Shown here: in pieces, positions 8,191-17,061 of the stretch
Numbering within the stretch: the stretch's first letter is position 1
How the letters are laid out: each line of letters opens with the position of its first letter
DNA from: Thermoleophilia bacterium
GTDB lineage: Bacteria; Actinomycetota; Thermoleophilia; Gaiellales; SKUG01
Direction: 5' to 3'
Assembly (NCBI GenBank): GCA_025964555.1
Contig: JAOPYQ010000012.1
Coordinates: 1 to 47,141, forward strand
Length of the DNA stretch: 47,141 nucleotides
The notes under the pieces: model-generated
Databases searched by the model: none
What the model was told of the DNA's origin: nothing
Seen by the model: the letters and a program-made list of their open reading frames with translations, nothing else
Made by a program: the position numbers and the translations under genes

Positions 8191-8832
8191 CTAGTTGCCC
8201 TCGAGCGCTGCCTTCATCGCCTCGAGCTTCGCGCGGGTCTCCGGATCCAGGTCGTCCGCGACCTGCGAATCGTGCTTGGACGATCCGAGCGCGCCCTTGT
8301 CGACCTTCGGGCCACGCGGCGTCTGGGGCCGATCGTCGCGCCCACCGCGCCCGTGCGCGTCACGCGGGCTCGACTTGGGCTTGTCCGACACGCCGCGCGT
8401 ACCGCCACCGGCGTCGGCGCTCGCCGACGGGACGCGGTAGCGCTTGCCGCAGCCGAGCGCCTCGGGGCGCAGCGTCTTGGATTCGAGCAGTCCGATCGGC
8501 GACACCGTCGCCAGCTTGCCGAGCGCATCGACGTGCCGCTCGAGCTCGTCCGCGAGGTGGCGTGCGTTGAGCAGGTCGTCGCCAGCGAGCGACTTCTCCC
8601 GTTCACGCAGGAAGGCGGCGACGACCGAGTGGTCGTCCGCGATCGTCTTGGCGCGCTCACGCGCGATGCGGCGACGCTCGAGGGTCGTGGACGCGTCGGC
8701 CAGGAACTCCCAGGCCTTGATGTACTCCGCGCGGGCCGGCGGCAGCAGTGCACGCATCAGGTCGCGGGGCGCGGCGGTGGTCGGGTCGAGGTCGACCGGA
8801 TCGGAGGCTGGGGTCGCAGGGGCGTCGTCCAT
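8191..8832 (-). CDS. Hypothetical charged protein
   Basis: A 213-residue soluble protein that I do not recognise. Residues 25-110 are predicted to be helical and highly charged (LLPPARAEYIKAWEFLADASTTLERRRIARERAKTIADD...), like a helical-bundle or coiled domain. Residues 130-195 are a low-complexity Gly/Arg/Asp/Ser linker. A short helix (DPETRAKLEAMKAALEGN) ends the protein. It is convergent with the MQLAPIT gene and divergent from the SGNH gene, about 90 bases apart. Codon use looks like its neighbours. Confidence 0.6.
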   Translation of the reverse strand: MDDAPATPASDPVDLDPTTAAPRDLMRALLPPARAEYIKAWEFLADASTTLERRRIARERAKTIADDHSVVAAFLREREKSLAGDDLLNARHLADELERHVDALGKLATVSPIGLLESKTLRPEALGCGKRYRVPSASADAGGGTRGVSDKPKSSPRDAHGRGGRDDRPQTPRGPKVDKGALGSSKHDSQVADDLDPETRAKLEAMKAALEGN

Positions 8833-8921
8833 GGCCGCATGCTACCGCGCACGGCGCGGTTCCCGGCCGGTTCGAGATCCGCGATACCACGTGCGCTGGA
8901 CCCGTCCGATACGGTATCGAC

Positions 8922-10271
8922 ATGACCCAGGGTGGACACGACCGCGGCCCCGATGCCGCGACATCGCTGCAGGAGCCGCCGATCGAACCGGCCCGCGACC
9001 CTGATGTCGAGGCGCGCGACGAGGCAGAGATCGCCCGCGCGCTCGGCGGGGATGTCGACACCATCGACCGCGGCATCACCACGCGGGCCCTCCTGTCAGA
9101 GATCGCGTCACGCGAGCCGCACGCCGTCCGCCGCGCCGAACGCGATCGCGTCGAGCGACGCTTCGTGCGCTGGCTCCTCGCGTCCCTGCTGCTCGCCTGC
9201 GTCGCGCTGCTCGCCGCGCTGTGGTGGCTCGATCCGATCTCCGTCACCGGCCGCCAGACCCGCTTCTCCGTCGTCGAGAACGGCGGCGTGCGACAGGCCA
9301 AGCTCGACCTGATGGAGGAGCTGCCCGCCGCGCCCGACGTGCTCGTGCTCGGCTCCTCGCGATCGATGAAGCTCGACCCGGCCGAGATCGAACGCGCGAC
9401 CAACGGCGCAACCGCGTTCAACGGGGCCGTCTCGGGCGGCACCTCCCAGGACATGTACCTGTACGCGCGCTATGCCGACCAGCTGTGGGGCGGCGGCGGA
9501 GGCAGCCCCGACGAGTACCCGCACCTGGTGATCGGCGTCGTCAACGACGTGCTGCGCTTCACCGGCACCGCCGCGCTCGACCCGCGCCTCAAGCAGTTCC
9601 TGCCCCAGGAAGACCGCGACCGCGATCCACTCGAAGTGACCGAGCAGCTGCTGCAGATCAAGACCGTCGAGGCTGCCGTGCGCGCCGCGCGACGCGTGAT
9701 CCCTCGCGACGGTGTCGGCGCCCTGCTCGACCCGACCGGAGGCGCGACCGAGGTCGACGCCGGCCTCGCCACGACCGGCAAGCAGAAAGGCAACCAGCGC
9801 GAGAACCTCGACGCGCGCGGCATGCAGCTCTTCGACCCGGGCGCCAACTACTCCAAGCCGCTCGACCAGCGCGTCGAGACTCAGATGACGACCTTCGTGC
9901 AGCGTTCCTACGAGGCCGACCAGGCCTACCAAGGCGTCGACCCGCGTGGACTCGACCTGCTGCGCCGGACCATCGAGCTCGCCAATGAGCACGGCGACGT
10001 GCCGACCCTGTGGGTCACGCCGTACCAGCCAGGCGCGAAGCAGTACCTCCCTGATGCCTACCAGGATCGAGACCGCGCGTTCCGCGCCGCGATCAAGGAG
10101 CTCCAGGGCGACAAGAACCTCAGGTTCACGTTCGTGGACCTCGACGACCTCGCGTCCTTCGACGGCGATCCGAATGAATTCCACGACGGGATCCACATGA
10201 CCGTCAAGAACACCGCGCGCGTGATCGCACGCCTGCAGCGCGATGGCGTGCTCGCGCCCGCGCGCCGCTGA
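8922..10271 (+). CDS. Membrane-anchored SGNH-like hydrolase
   Basis: 449 residues. An acidic cytoplasmic N-terminus (1-80) precedes one membrane helix (about 82-102), leaving the rest outside the cell. The extracytoplasmic part has an SGNH-hydrolase block I (VLVLGSSRSMKLDP, Ser145/146) and a C-terminal block V (DGIH, Asp422 and His425) that would complete a Ser-Asp-His site. The topology and these motifs resemble DltD- and AlgX/AlgJ-like proteins, which move or remove acyl groups on envelope polymers. No acyltransferase partner such as an MBOAT protein is adjacent, so the substrate is unknown. The start is an ATG close to the divergent gene. Confidence 0.7.
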   Translation: MTQGGHDRGPDAATSLQEPPIEPARDPDVEARDEAEIARALGGDVDTIDRGITTRALLSEIASREPHAVRRAERDRVERRFVRWLLASLLLACVALLAALWWLDPISVTGRQTRFSVVENGGVRQAKLDLMEELPAAPDVLVLGSSRSMKLDPAEIERATNGATAFNGAVSGGTSQDMYLYARYADQLWGGGGGSPDEYPHLVIGVVNDVLRFTGTAALDPRLKQFLPQEDRDRDPLEVTEQLLQIKTVEAAVRAARRVIPRDGVGALLDPTGGATEVDAGLATTGKQKGNQRENLDARGMQLFDPGANYSKPLDQRVETQMTTFVQRSYEADQAYQGVDPRGLDLLRRTIELANEHGDVPTLWVTPYQPGAKQYLPDAYQDRDRAFRAAIKELQGDKNLRFTFVDLDDLASFDGDPNEFHDGIHMTVKNTARVIARLQRDGVLAPARR

Positions 10272-10327
10272 AACTCGCCACCCGCTCTTCCCGAAGACCC
10301 GGTAGGGGAACGAGACGGGGGATTCGT

Positions 10328-11227
10328 ATGAGCGGGATGGCTGTTGGTGTGCGTGGGTCGTCGAACGACAACCTCACGACCGGGTTGCTGATCGGTGGCG
10401 GGACCGCCACCGCGGCCGGCGTCGGTGTCGGTGGCCACGCGATCTGGGCGCGTACGCATGTCGCCGATCGACAGCAGCGCCTCGCTGACGCCAACGCATC
10501 GCTCGTCGGCGCGAACCAGCACGAGACGGAGATGCGCTCGGCGCTTGCCGCGGACCGCGTCCATCCGCCTGCTGGGACGTCCGCCGACGACGCACTCGCG
10601 TGGGCCCGCTCGCGATTCGCCAGCGGCGCCGGCACCGCATACACGCGTGAAGGCACCGGCGCCGACCTCGACATCAGCCGCTGGGGCAGTCCGACCGGAT
10701 CGTCCGGCGAGGCGATCTCCGGCGCACGGACCCTGTCCGACGGCAACGCCGGCGGCGTGGTTCGCGCCGGCGACTGGCACATCCCGGTGCGCTTCGCGCA
10801 GGACCTCGACCCGCTCGCCAAGTCGCGTCAGGTCTCGTACCAGGAGACCGTCTGGGAGTACCACTCCGGCCCGAACCCGGCGCACAACAACCAGTACGAG
10901 TACCACTACGGCCCGCACGAGGTCACCAAGTACCGCACCGAGCACTACCTCGACGAGTTCACCCGCTTCCGCGCGAACCACGACGGCCTCGACGCGGCAT
11001 TCACCGACGACTTCGACGACCTGCGCCACATCGGCACGCGACCCGAGCGCGCGGTCGAGGACGCCGTCAGCGGCGTCGCACAGGCGACCGACGAAGTCGC
11101 CGACGCAACCCGATCGCTCGGCTACGCGACCGGCAAGTCCGGCATGGTGCGCAACATCTCCATCGGCGTCGCCCTGGTCGGTGCCGGCGCGCTCGCTGCC
11201 GGGCTGGTTCGCAGCAGCGAGAGCTGA
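10328..11227 (+). CDS. Hypothetical membrane protein with aromatic-rich core
   Basis: 299 residues with a hydrophobic Gly-rich segment near the N-terminus (LLIGGGTATAAGVGVGGHAIW, about 18-38), a long soluble middle and a C-terminal hydrophobic helix (ISIGVALVGAGALAAGLV). The middle contains an unusual Tyr/His/Glu-rich stretch (SYQETVWEYHSG, QYEYHYGPHEVTKYRTEHYLDEF, about 175-220). I recognise no family. A GACGGGGGA ribosome-site-like run lies 7-8 bases before the ATG. It stands 26 bases before the CorA-like gene and may be co-transcribed with it. Confidence 0.6.
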   Translation: MSGMAVGVRGSSNDNLTTGLLIGGGTATAAGVGVGGHAIWARTHVADRQQRLADANASLVGANQHETEMRSALAADRVHPPAGTSADDALAWARSRFASGAGTAYTREGTGADLDISRWGSPTGSSGEAISGARTLSDGNAGGVVRAGDWHIPVRFAQDLDPLAKSRQVSYQETVWEYHSGPNPAHNNQYEYHYGPHEVTKYRTEHYLDEFTRFRANHDGLDAAFTDDFDDLRHIGTRPERAVEDAVSGVAQATDEVADATRSLGYATGKSGMVRNISIGVALVGAGALAAGLVRSSES

Positions 11228-11252
11228 CCGACGCCGCCGGTAGGGTCGTGGC

Positions 11253-12215
11253 ATGGGTCACGACTTGATGCTGACGGTCCTCGACACGTTCGACGCCGAA
11301 CGCGTCACCGAGCTGCGCGCAGCCGGCACGTTCTTCTGGCTCGACCTGGTCGACCCGTCCGACGAGCAGCTCGGCCAGCTGTCGTCCTGTATCGGCATCC
11401 ACGAGCTCGCGCTGGAGGACGCCCAGAAGTTCGGACAGCGCCCCAAGCTCGACGAGTACGGCGACTACGTCGCGCTCGTGTACTTCGGCATCACCGACGT
11501 GGGCTCCATCCGGACCAAGGCGCGGATGATGGAACTGCACATGTTCGTGCACGGCGACTACATCATCACCGTCCACCGCGAGCCGTGGCCCGACTTCGAG
11601 CGCCTGCGTGCCACGTTCGGGCGAGTCCCGCTCGGCTCCGAGCAGCTCGTCGTCTACCGGATCCTCGACGCGCTCACCGACTCGTGGTTCCCGCTCGTGG
11701 AACGCATCGACTTCGACATCGAACAGCTCGAACAGGCCGTCGTCGCCGATCCCGAACCGCGCCATATCGAGCAGGTCATGCGGCTCAAGCGCGACCTCGC
11801 CTACCTGCGCCGCACCGCCGGTCCGGTTCGCGATGTCGCCTTCGCCCTGTCGACTCGCCTCACGGAGATACCTGGCCTCGAGCACGGACCGCGCGACTAC
11901 TTTCGCGACGTGCACGACCACATGATCCGCATCGACCGCTCGCTCGAGACCAGCCGCGTGCTGCTGAGCGACGTGATGTCAGTCCACGGCGCGCGCGTGG
12001 CCCAGGCCCAGAACCGCGCGACCGAGCGGCTGAGCATCGTCTCGACGATCTTCCTGCCGCTGTCGTTCGTCGTCGGGTTCTTCGGCCAGAACTTCCGCTG
12101 GATGGTCGACAACGTCGATACACGAACCGACTTCCTCTGGTACGGCATCGGCGGGCTCGTCGTCTCGCTGCTCCTGCTTGCGCCGGTCATCTGGCGCTCG
12201 CGCTCAGACGAGTGA
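11253..12215 (+). CDS. CorA-family divalent-cation channel, GQN variant
   Basis: 320 residues. A large cytoplasmic domain with long helices leads to two C-terminal membrane helices (LSIVSTIFLPLSFVVGFFGQNF and FLWYGIGGLVVSLLLLAPVIW), the CorA plan that forms pentameric Mg2+/Co2+ channels. The canonical loop tripeptide Gly-Met-Asn is replaced by Gly-Gln-Asn (FFGQNF). This change is frequent in actinobacterial CorA-like proteins, and in ZntB-type relatives variation here goes with altered ion choice, so the ion is uncertain. Its stop lies about 20 bases before the next gene, suggesting one operon. Confidence 0.85.
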   Translation: MGHDLMLTVLDTFDAERVTELRAAGTFFWLDLVDPSDEQLGQLSSCIGIHELALEDAQKFGQRPKLDEYGDYVALVYFGITDVGSIRTKARMMELHMFVHGDYIITVHREPWPDFERLRATFGRVPLGSEQLVVYRILDALTDSWFPLVERIDFDIEQLEQAVVADPEPRHIEQVMRLKRDLAYLRRTAGPVRDVAFALSTRLTEIPGLEHGPRDYFRDVHDHMIRIDRSLETSRVLLSDVMSVHGARVAQAQNRATERLSIVSTIFLPLSFVVGFFGQNFRWMVDNVDTRTDFLWYGIGGLVVSLLLLAPVIWRSRSDE

Positions 12216-12233
12216 CGACCGCCCTGCCATGAT

Positions 12234-13358
12234 GTGACGGTGCGACGAGGGCGCCTCGACATCCACCGCCGCGTCGGCGATGCCCGCGCTCGCCTTCGCG
12301 CTAGCGCCCGGCCGCTGCTGCAGGCCGCGCTCGCCGCACCGCTCGCGTGGTTCCTCGCCACCGATCTGCTCGGCCACGACGCCCCGATCTTCGCGCCCAT
12401 CAGCGCGCTCGTCGCGATCGGCGCCACCATCGCGCAGCCGTGGCAGCGCGCCGCCGAGATCATCGTCGGTGTCGCGATCGGCGTCGCCATCGCGGACGCG
12501 CTCACGCTCGTGATCGGCCAGGGCACGCTGCAGATCGGCGCGATGGTGCTGCTGGCGATGGCGACGTCCGTGCTGCTCGGCGGTGGCCCCATGTTCGTGC
12601 TCCAGGCCGGGACGGCCGCGGTGCTCGTCGCCGCGCTGCCGACCGCGGATGGCGTCGCGTCCGTGGACCGGTTCCTCGACACGCTCGCCGGAGGTGGATC
12701 GGCGCTGCTGTTCACGATCGTGCTGCTGCCGATCCGTCCGCTGCAGCTCGCGCACCGAGCAGCCGGACCCGTGCTGGACGAGCTCGCGCGCACCTTCGAC
12801 GAGGTGGGGGAGGCGCTGCGGCACTCCGATCCGGGGCTCGCCGCCCGCGCCCTCGAGCGCGCACGCGGCGCGGGCGATCACTGGGCTCGACTCGACGAGG
12901 CGGTCGGCATCGGACGCCAGGCAACTCGCATCGCGCCCGTGCGCCGACACGAGGAAGCCGACCTGCTCGACATGACGCAGAGCGTCACGCAGCTCGACTA
13001 TGCGATCCGCGACGTGCGCGTGCTGGCGCGGGTGGCGCTGCGCCTGACCGAGACGACCGTGCCGCACGGCGCGCGCCTGGAGCTCGTCATGCGCGCGTTC
13101 GCGGGCTCGGTCCGTGCGCTCGAGGGCCACCTCGCCGGCGAGTACGACGAGACCCTCGCCGCTCGCGACTGCGCGCTCGACGCGGTGCGCATCGCCTCGT
13201 CGATCACGCCCGCCGACGACGAGCTCGTCTTCACCCACCTGCTCGGCCAGGTGCGCTCGACGGCTGTCGACCTGCAGCGCGCGACCGGACGCCCGCGCGA
13301 CGAAGCGATCACGCGCATGCTCGAGGCCGTGACCAAGGGTCGCGCCGGCCACGCCTGA
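12234..13358 (+). CDS. FUSC / aromatic acid exporter-like membrane protein
   Basis: 374 residues. The N-terminal half has six closely packed hydrophobic segments (PLLQAALAAPLAWFLATDLLG, IFAPISALVAIGATIAQPW, AAEIIVGVAIGVAIADAL and so on), with the APIFAPISAL... and VGVAIGVAIA pattern of FUSC/ArAE exporters. The C-terminal half is a soluble helical region (about 180-370). Family members export aromatic acids or similar weak acids. The GTG start lacks a good ribosome site; another GTG follows two codons later. It is convergent with ku, with 35 bases between. Confidence 0.75.
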   Translation: MTVRRGRLDIHRRVGDARARLRASARPLLQAALAAPLAWFLATDLLGHDAPIFAPISALVAIGATIAQPWQRAAEIIVGVAIGVAIADALTLVIGQGTLQIGAMVLLAMATSVLLGGGPMFVLQAGTAAVLVAALPTADGVASVDRFLDTLAGGGSALLFTIVLLPIRPLQLAHRAAGPVLDELARTFDEVGEALRHSDPGLAARALERARGAGDHWARLDEAVGIGRQATRIAPVRRHEEADLLDMTQSVTQLDYAIRDVRVLARVALRLTETTVPHGARLELVMRAFAGSVRALEGHLAGEYDETLAARDCALDAVRIASSITPADDELVFTHLLGQVRSTAVDLQRATGRPRDEAITRMLEAVTKGRAGHA

Positions 13359-13393
13359 CACGTCGGCGCGGGGGCTACGGCTTGGCGCCGTGC

Positions 13394-14278
13394 CTATCGC
13401 TTCGTCGTGCGTCGGGCGCTCGCTGCCTTCGCGGGCGTTCGTCGCGCAGGCGCGGGCTTCGCCTTGCCGGTGGCGTTCGACGCGCCGCGCGTGACGCGCT
13501 GCTGCTCCAGGCTTGCCTCGAGCGCCGCCATGATGTCGTCGACCGGGGTGGACGCCGGCGATTCGGGCTGGTCGGGCTGCACGACCACGTCGCCGGCTTC
13601 CGCCTTGCGATCGATGAGCTGCGCGAGCTGTTCCTGGTACTCGTCGATGTAACGCGACGGGTCGAAGTCGACCTCGAGCGATTCCAGGAACGCCTTCGCC
13701 ATCTTCACTTCCTTGTCCTTGGCGGCGGGCAGCTCGTCCGGGTCCATCACCGTGCCCACGTCGACGACCTCGTCGGAATAGCGCAGGGATTCGACGACGA
13801 GCGCGTCGCCGGTGGAGCGGATCGCCACGAGCTGCTGGCGCCCGCGCATCGTGAGCCGCGCGATCGCTGCGCGGCCGGTGCCCGCAAGCGCGGAGGAGAG
13901 CAGCGCATAGCCGCGCGCGCCACCCTCGCCCGGGACGAGGAACCAGGACTTCTCGACGTACATCGGGTCGATCTGCTCGAGCGGCACGACGTCCTCGATC
14001 TCCATCGCGCGCGACTTCTCGGCAGCGAGGGACGCGAGCTCGTCGTCGGTGATCCGCACGAACGTCCCATCGGCCCGTTCGACGCCGCGGTCGACGTGGT
14101 CCCATTCGACGACGGTCTCGTGGACCGGGCAGATGCGCTGCTGCTTGAGCCGCACGCCGTCCTCGTCGTGGACGAGGTTCATGCGGATGTCATGCGAACG
14201 GGTCGCGGTCACCATGGAGACGGGCACGTTCACGAGCCCGAAGGTGATCGCGCCCTTCCAGATCGAGCGAGGTGGCAT
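13394..14278 (-). CDS. ku: Ku protein, non-homologous end joining
   Basis: Bacterial Ku homodimers ring broken DNA ends and recruit LigD. The N-terminus MPPRSIWKGAITFGLVNVPVSM is diagnostic, and the core includes PVHETVVEWDHVDRGVE and IARLTMRGRQQLVAIRS. The core ends near residue 235 and is followed by a Lys/Arg/Ala-rich tail, which in other Ku proteins binds DNA or LigD. GAGGAG about 9 bases upstream fixes the start. No ligD is in the window, so its partner must be elsewhere. 294 residues is a normal length. Confidence 0.93.
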   Translation of the reverse strand: MPPRSIWKGAITFGLVNVPVSMVTATRSHDIRMNLVHDEDGVRLKQQRICPVHETVVEWDHVDRGVERADGTFVRITDDELASLAAEKSRAMEIEDVVPLEQIDPMYVEKSWFLVPGEGGARGYALLSSALAGTGRAAIARLTMRGRQQLVAIRSTGDALVVESLRYSDEVVDVGTVMDPDELPAAKDKEVKMAKAFLESLEVDFDPSRYIDEYQEQLAQLIDRKAEAGDVVVQPDQPESPASTPVDDIMAALEASLEQQRVTRGASNATGKAKPAPARRTPAKAASARRTTKR

Positions 14279-14386
14279 GGATCGGGGCTCCTCGGATAGG
14301 TGGGCCCGATCAGGGTTCCCCGACCAAACGCCGTTATGCGAGCTCGTGCACGGACCGGCCCGAAGCGGTCACCGTGCCTGCACGGA

Positions 14387-14692
14387 TCAGTTGTTGCTGC
14401 CGCGCTGGGAGGTCGAGGGCGAGGTCGGGGTCTGGGCGCCGTCGCCTGCTCGGGTTGCCGAGCGAACGAGCTGCTGCTCGTCGACCCAGGTCCCGCTCAC
14501 GGCCTGTGTCGCGTCCATGTACTCGAAGCGCTTCGCGGTGCGCTTGCGCAGCGTTCGGGGCACCTTCACGGCGGCGAGCGCGCCGGCGGGATGGGCTGCT
14601 CCCATGAGCTGCGCACGCATGCGATCGACCACGTATCGGTACGCGAACACGGACGTCAGGATCAGGGCGAGTGCGCTGAAGAGCTTCTTCAT
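14387..14692 (-). CDS. Small membrane-anchored protein
   Basis: 101 residues starting MKKLFSALALILTSVFAYRYVVDRM, an N-terminal hydrophobic anchor, then a basic segment (VPRTLRKRTAKRFEYMD) and a Ser/Thr/Gln-rich end. GAAGG lies just upstream of the ATG. I recognise no family. A stress-sigma-like promoter precedes it (see 14731-14754). Similar small anchored proteins follow in the same direction. Confidence 0.6.
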   Translation of the reverse strand: MKKLFSALALILTSVFAYRYVVDRMRAQLMGAAHPAGALAAVKVPRTLRKRTAKRFEYMDATQAVSGTWVDEQQLVRSATRAGDGAQTPTSPSTSQRGSNN

Positions 14693-14730
14693 GGTGGTGC
14701 CTTCGGTCAAGGGAAATCGATGCCAGAAGG

Positions 14731-14754
14731 TACCCCGACCGAACGGATGCAAAC
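14731..14754 (-). promoter_or_regulatory. Stress-sigma-like promoter, GTTT-N15-GGGTA
   Basis: On the minus strand GTTT (14754-14751) is followed by 15 bases and GGGTA (14735-14731), about 38 bases before the small membrane protein start. This matches the general form of SigB-type actinobacterial stress promoters (GTTT, about 14-16 bases, GGGTA). Confidence 0.5.
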
Positions 14755-14775
14755 GGTCGACGAGCGTGATGCGTG

Positions 14776-15102
14776 TCACGGCATGATGAAGACGGCAGCG
14801 GCGCCGGCCGCGTAGCCGAGCCCGACGCCCTGCAGCACCGTGCCCGCGCCGCCGAGTGCGCCGCCCATGGACGAGAGCTTGGTCCCGACCGCAGCGAGCG
14901 CGCCTGCGCCTGCGAAGGCGCCGAGGCTCTGGAGCGCTTCGGGGCGAGGCAACGGAACGAAGGTGTTGCCGACCATCGTGTAGTTGAAGTTGCGCTCGTT
15001 GGTCCGTGTCGCCTCCACGCGCGCCTGCATGAGCATTCCGCCCACCACGCCAGCGCCCGTGGCCACCATCAGTCCAACCTGTGCTGCTCGTCCCGGTCCC
15101 AT
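14776..15102 (-). CDS. Small hydrophobic Gly/Ala-rich protein
   Basis: 108 residues starting MGPGRAAQVGLMVATGAGVVGGMLMQ. Hydrophobic Gly/Ala-rich stretches occupy both ends (GAFAGAGALAAVGTKL, LGGAGTVLQGVGLGYAAGAAAVFIM), separated by a polar middle (ARVEATRTNERNFNYTMVGN). It probably associates with the membrane as a helical hairpin. Function unknown. It follows the next upstream gene on the same strand by about 50 bases and is likely in its operon. The frame extends further upstream, but that extension is Ser/Arg-rich and not protein-like. Confidence 0.5.
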   Translation of the reverse strand: MGPGRAAQVGLMVATGAGVVGGMLMQARVEATRTNERNFNYTMVGNTFVPLPRPEALQSLGAFAGAGALAAVGTKLSSMGGALGGAGTVLQGVGLGYAAGAAAVFIMP

Positions 15103-15154
15103 GCCTGTTCTTCGGCGAGCGAACCTGGACGGTTGCAGTACATGCCGGCTGCGC

Positions 15155-15517
15155 CTACCAGCCGCTGGGAGGATCGCTCGCGGGGAAGCTGCCTGCGCTC
15201 TCCGTGTCGACGATGTCGTCGAACTCGTCGACGACGGAAGGCGGCGGAACCCCCGGTGCCCTGTCGTGATCGACGGCACCGTTGTGCAGCACGCCGACGC
15301 GGTCGACATCCCGATCGTCGCGGAACGCACCGCCGGTTGCCGACGCGGCGCTCGAGTGAGCGGCGTCGGTCGTGCCTGGAGTCACTGCGTTCACCTGCGG
15401 GGCGTGCAGCCCCAAGGAGCGCCCGGCAGATCGGGCGCGGTCGAGCGCCTGCGCGCCGAACTTTCGATTGAGCCAAGCGACGGCGCCGATCGCGGCAGCA
15501 ACGCGGAGCAGCTTCAT
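15155..15517 (-). CDS. Small protein ending in an FPASDPPS motif
   Basis: 120 residues. A short hydrophobic N-terminus (MKLLRVAAAIGAVAWLNRKFG) is followed by a polar linker and ends DTESAGSFPASDPPSGW. The ESFPASDPPxW type of ending recurs in many small uncharacterised actinobacterial and proteobacterial proteins. AGGAG lies 7 bases before the ATG. A GTTT-N15-GGGAA promoter-like pair lies upstream (15544-15567). Function unknown; the context suggests envelope or stress association. Confidence 0.65.
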   Translation of the reverse strand: MKLLRVAAAIGAVAWLNRKFGAQALDRARSAGRSLGLHAPQVNAVTPGTTDAAHSSAASATGGAFRDDRDVDRVGVLHNGAVDHDRAPGVPPPSVVDEFDDIVDTESAGSFPASDPPSGW

Positions 15518-15543
15518 GAGATCTCCTGCCTCGGTGGTTCATC

Positions 15544-15573
15544 ACGACCTTCCCGAGCGGCCGTCCGTCAAAC
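15544..15573 (-). promoter_or_regulatory. Stress-sigma-like promoter, GTTT-N15-GGGAA
   Basis: On the minus strand GTTT, 15 bases and GGGAA precede the 120-residue protein by about 35 bases. Spacing is the same as the element before the gene that starts at 14692, suggesting shared control. Confidence 0.4.
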
Positions 15574-15771
15574 GGCCGTGTGCATGATGCCGCCAGTTGC
15601 AGCTTCCGGGTCGACTGGGCGGTGCCGACGCTGCGGGGACTTGAGCAGCCTGCGCGCGACTCGCCAATGTTCGTGCGCGAGAACGCCGGAGGGATGCGAA
15701 ATGCAGCGATTCATGCGGCTGGCATGCGGCATATCTCGCTGGCAACGCCCCCACACCGAGAAGGACCAGCC

Positions 15772-15966
15772 ATGATGCGCAAGCTGCCTGATACCGACCC
15801 GACGAACGGCAACGAATCCATGCCACATCGACCATCGCCGGTCGTACGTACGATGTCGGAGATCGAGGTGGAGCGCGCAGCCGAGCTGTACCACCTCCGG
15901 CCGCTCGAGCTGCGACGTCGCCTGGCAGGCATGGGCACCCTGGCCTCGCGTGACGATTCTCGGTGA
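15772..15966 (+). CDS. Small 64-aa hypothetical protein
   Basis: A small charged protein (MMRKLPDTDPTNGNESMPHR...) whose second half is a probable amphipathic helix pair (MSEIEVERAAELYHLRPLELRRRLAGMGTL). AAGGA sits 7 bases before the double ATG. There is no signal or membrane segment. I cannot name a family. It is divergent from the preceding operon. Confidence 0.45.
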   Translation: MMRKLPDTDPTNGNESMPHRPSPVVRTMSEIEVERAAELYHLRPLELRRRLAGMGTLASRDDSR

Positions 15967-16389
15967 ACGGCAAAACGGCGGAGGTCCGGAGCGTTGCGCG
16001 AGTTCGCAGCTACTGCTGCCCACACCTGCCGAAGTTCCTCGAAGTCCCGGAAGTGGACCCGTCCTCGGCAATGTGCAGCGGTATCGTCGCGGTCCACACA
16101 CGCCTCGCCGGTCCCCAATACCCACGACCGGAAAGCATGGGGGCCGGTCACGCTACGCGCTGATCGGCCCTTCCCTGTTGGGTGCCCGTCGTCGCTTGCA
16201 CGCGGGGTGCGAGGCGTGCGGCGCATCGCCCGGTGAGGATGCTGCCCGCCGATCGCGTGCGCCGCGAGAGCGAGAGCCCGCCGTGTCCGACGCGTCCACC
16301 GCGATCGAGCAGAAATTCCTCGTTCCCGCCCCAGGTGCGTTTTCTCGTCTGCACCTGAGGAAGTAACGACAGCAACCACGAGGGCTCTC
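15967..16389. other. 423-base intergenic region
   Basis: Open frames here have no coherent protein character. Near the right end GTTT, 16 bases and GGAAGTA (about 16338-16364) form a possible weak stress-type promoter for the following gene. I see no RNA gene or terminator. Confidence 0.4.
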
Positions 16390-17061
16390 ATGACGATCAA
16401 GCAACTCATCGAGCAACGCAAGGCCGAGAATGAGGATGCGTTCCGGTCCGCCAACGAGCGGATCGAGCGCGCATCGGCGATGGCGGGCGCCACAGCGTCG
16501 CAGGCATTTCTGATGCATTGCGAATGCGCTGACCTCGATTGCCACGAGACCGTCGAGCTCACGATCGAGCAGTATGAGCAGGTGCGCATCGAGGCACGCC
16601 GCTTCGTGGTCGTCGAGGGTCATGAGGACGAATCCGACCAGGTCGTCGAGCGCGTAGCAGGGTACCTCGTGATCGAGAAGACCGGCGTCGAAGGTCGAGT
16701 GGTGGCGGCGCTCGACGCCCGGAGCCGTGAGGACGACCTGCGGGTGCGCGATGATCGCGTCGCGCGCAACGAGAACGTCTACCGTGCCGTGAACGAGCGG
16801 ATCGTCGATGCGTCGAATCGCCTGATGCGACCGACAGACCACATCGATGTCGCCTGCGAATGCGGCAACCTCGGGTGTGCGCAGCTGCTGCGTGTGCGTG
16901 TCGAGGACTATCAGGACGTTCGTTCGCATCCGTCGCGTTTTCTCATCGCGCGAGGACATCGCACTCCAGATACGGAGGTGCTCGTCCACAGGCGCGGCGA
17001 ATTCGAGGTCGTGGAGAAGATCGGGATCGGCGCTCGTCGGGCGCAGGAGGCGGTCGAATGA
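16390..17061 (+). CDS. Duplicated Cys-cluster domain protein
   Basis: 223 residues made of two copies of one domain. Copy 1 (about 13-90) has NEDAFRSANERIERA, CECADLDCHETVELTIEQYEQVR and RRFVVVEGHE. Copy 2 (about 125-200) has NENVYRAVNERIVDA, CECGNLGCAQLLRVRVEDYQDVR and SRFLIARGH. The CxCxxxxC cluster could bind zinc or an iron-sulfur centre. This domain recurs in actinobacterial proteins of unknown role, typically as a single copy. The stop overlaps the ATG of the histidine kinase (ATGA), so the two are translationally coupled and may act as input and kinase. Confidence 0.75.
   Translation: MTIKQLIEQRKAENEDAFRSANERIERASAMAGATASQAFLMHCECADLDCHETVELTIEQYEQVRIEARRFVVVEGHEDESDQVVERVAGYLVIEKTGVEGRVVAALDARSREDDLRVRDDRVARNENVYRAVNERIVDASNRLMRPTDHIDVACECGNLGCAQLLRVRVEDYQDVRSHPSRFLIARGHRTPDTEVLVHRRGEFEVVEKIGIGARRAQEAVE

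Noticed and set aside
15542-16589. Long open frames on the minus strand opposite 15.5-16.6 kb
   Set aside because: Compositional shadows of GC-rich DNA: Arg/Ser/Pro-rich, no ribosome sites, no recognisable motif, and overlapping supported genes.
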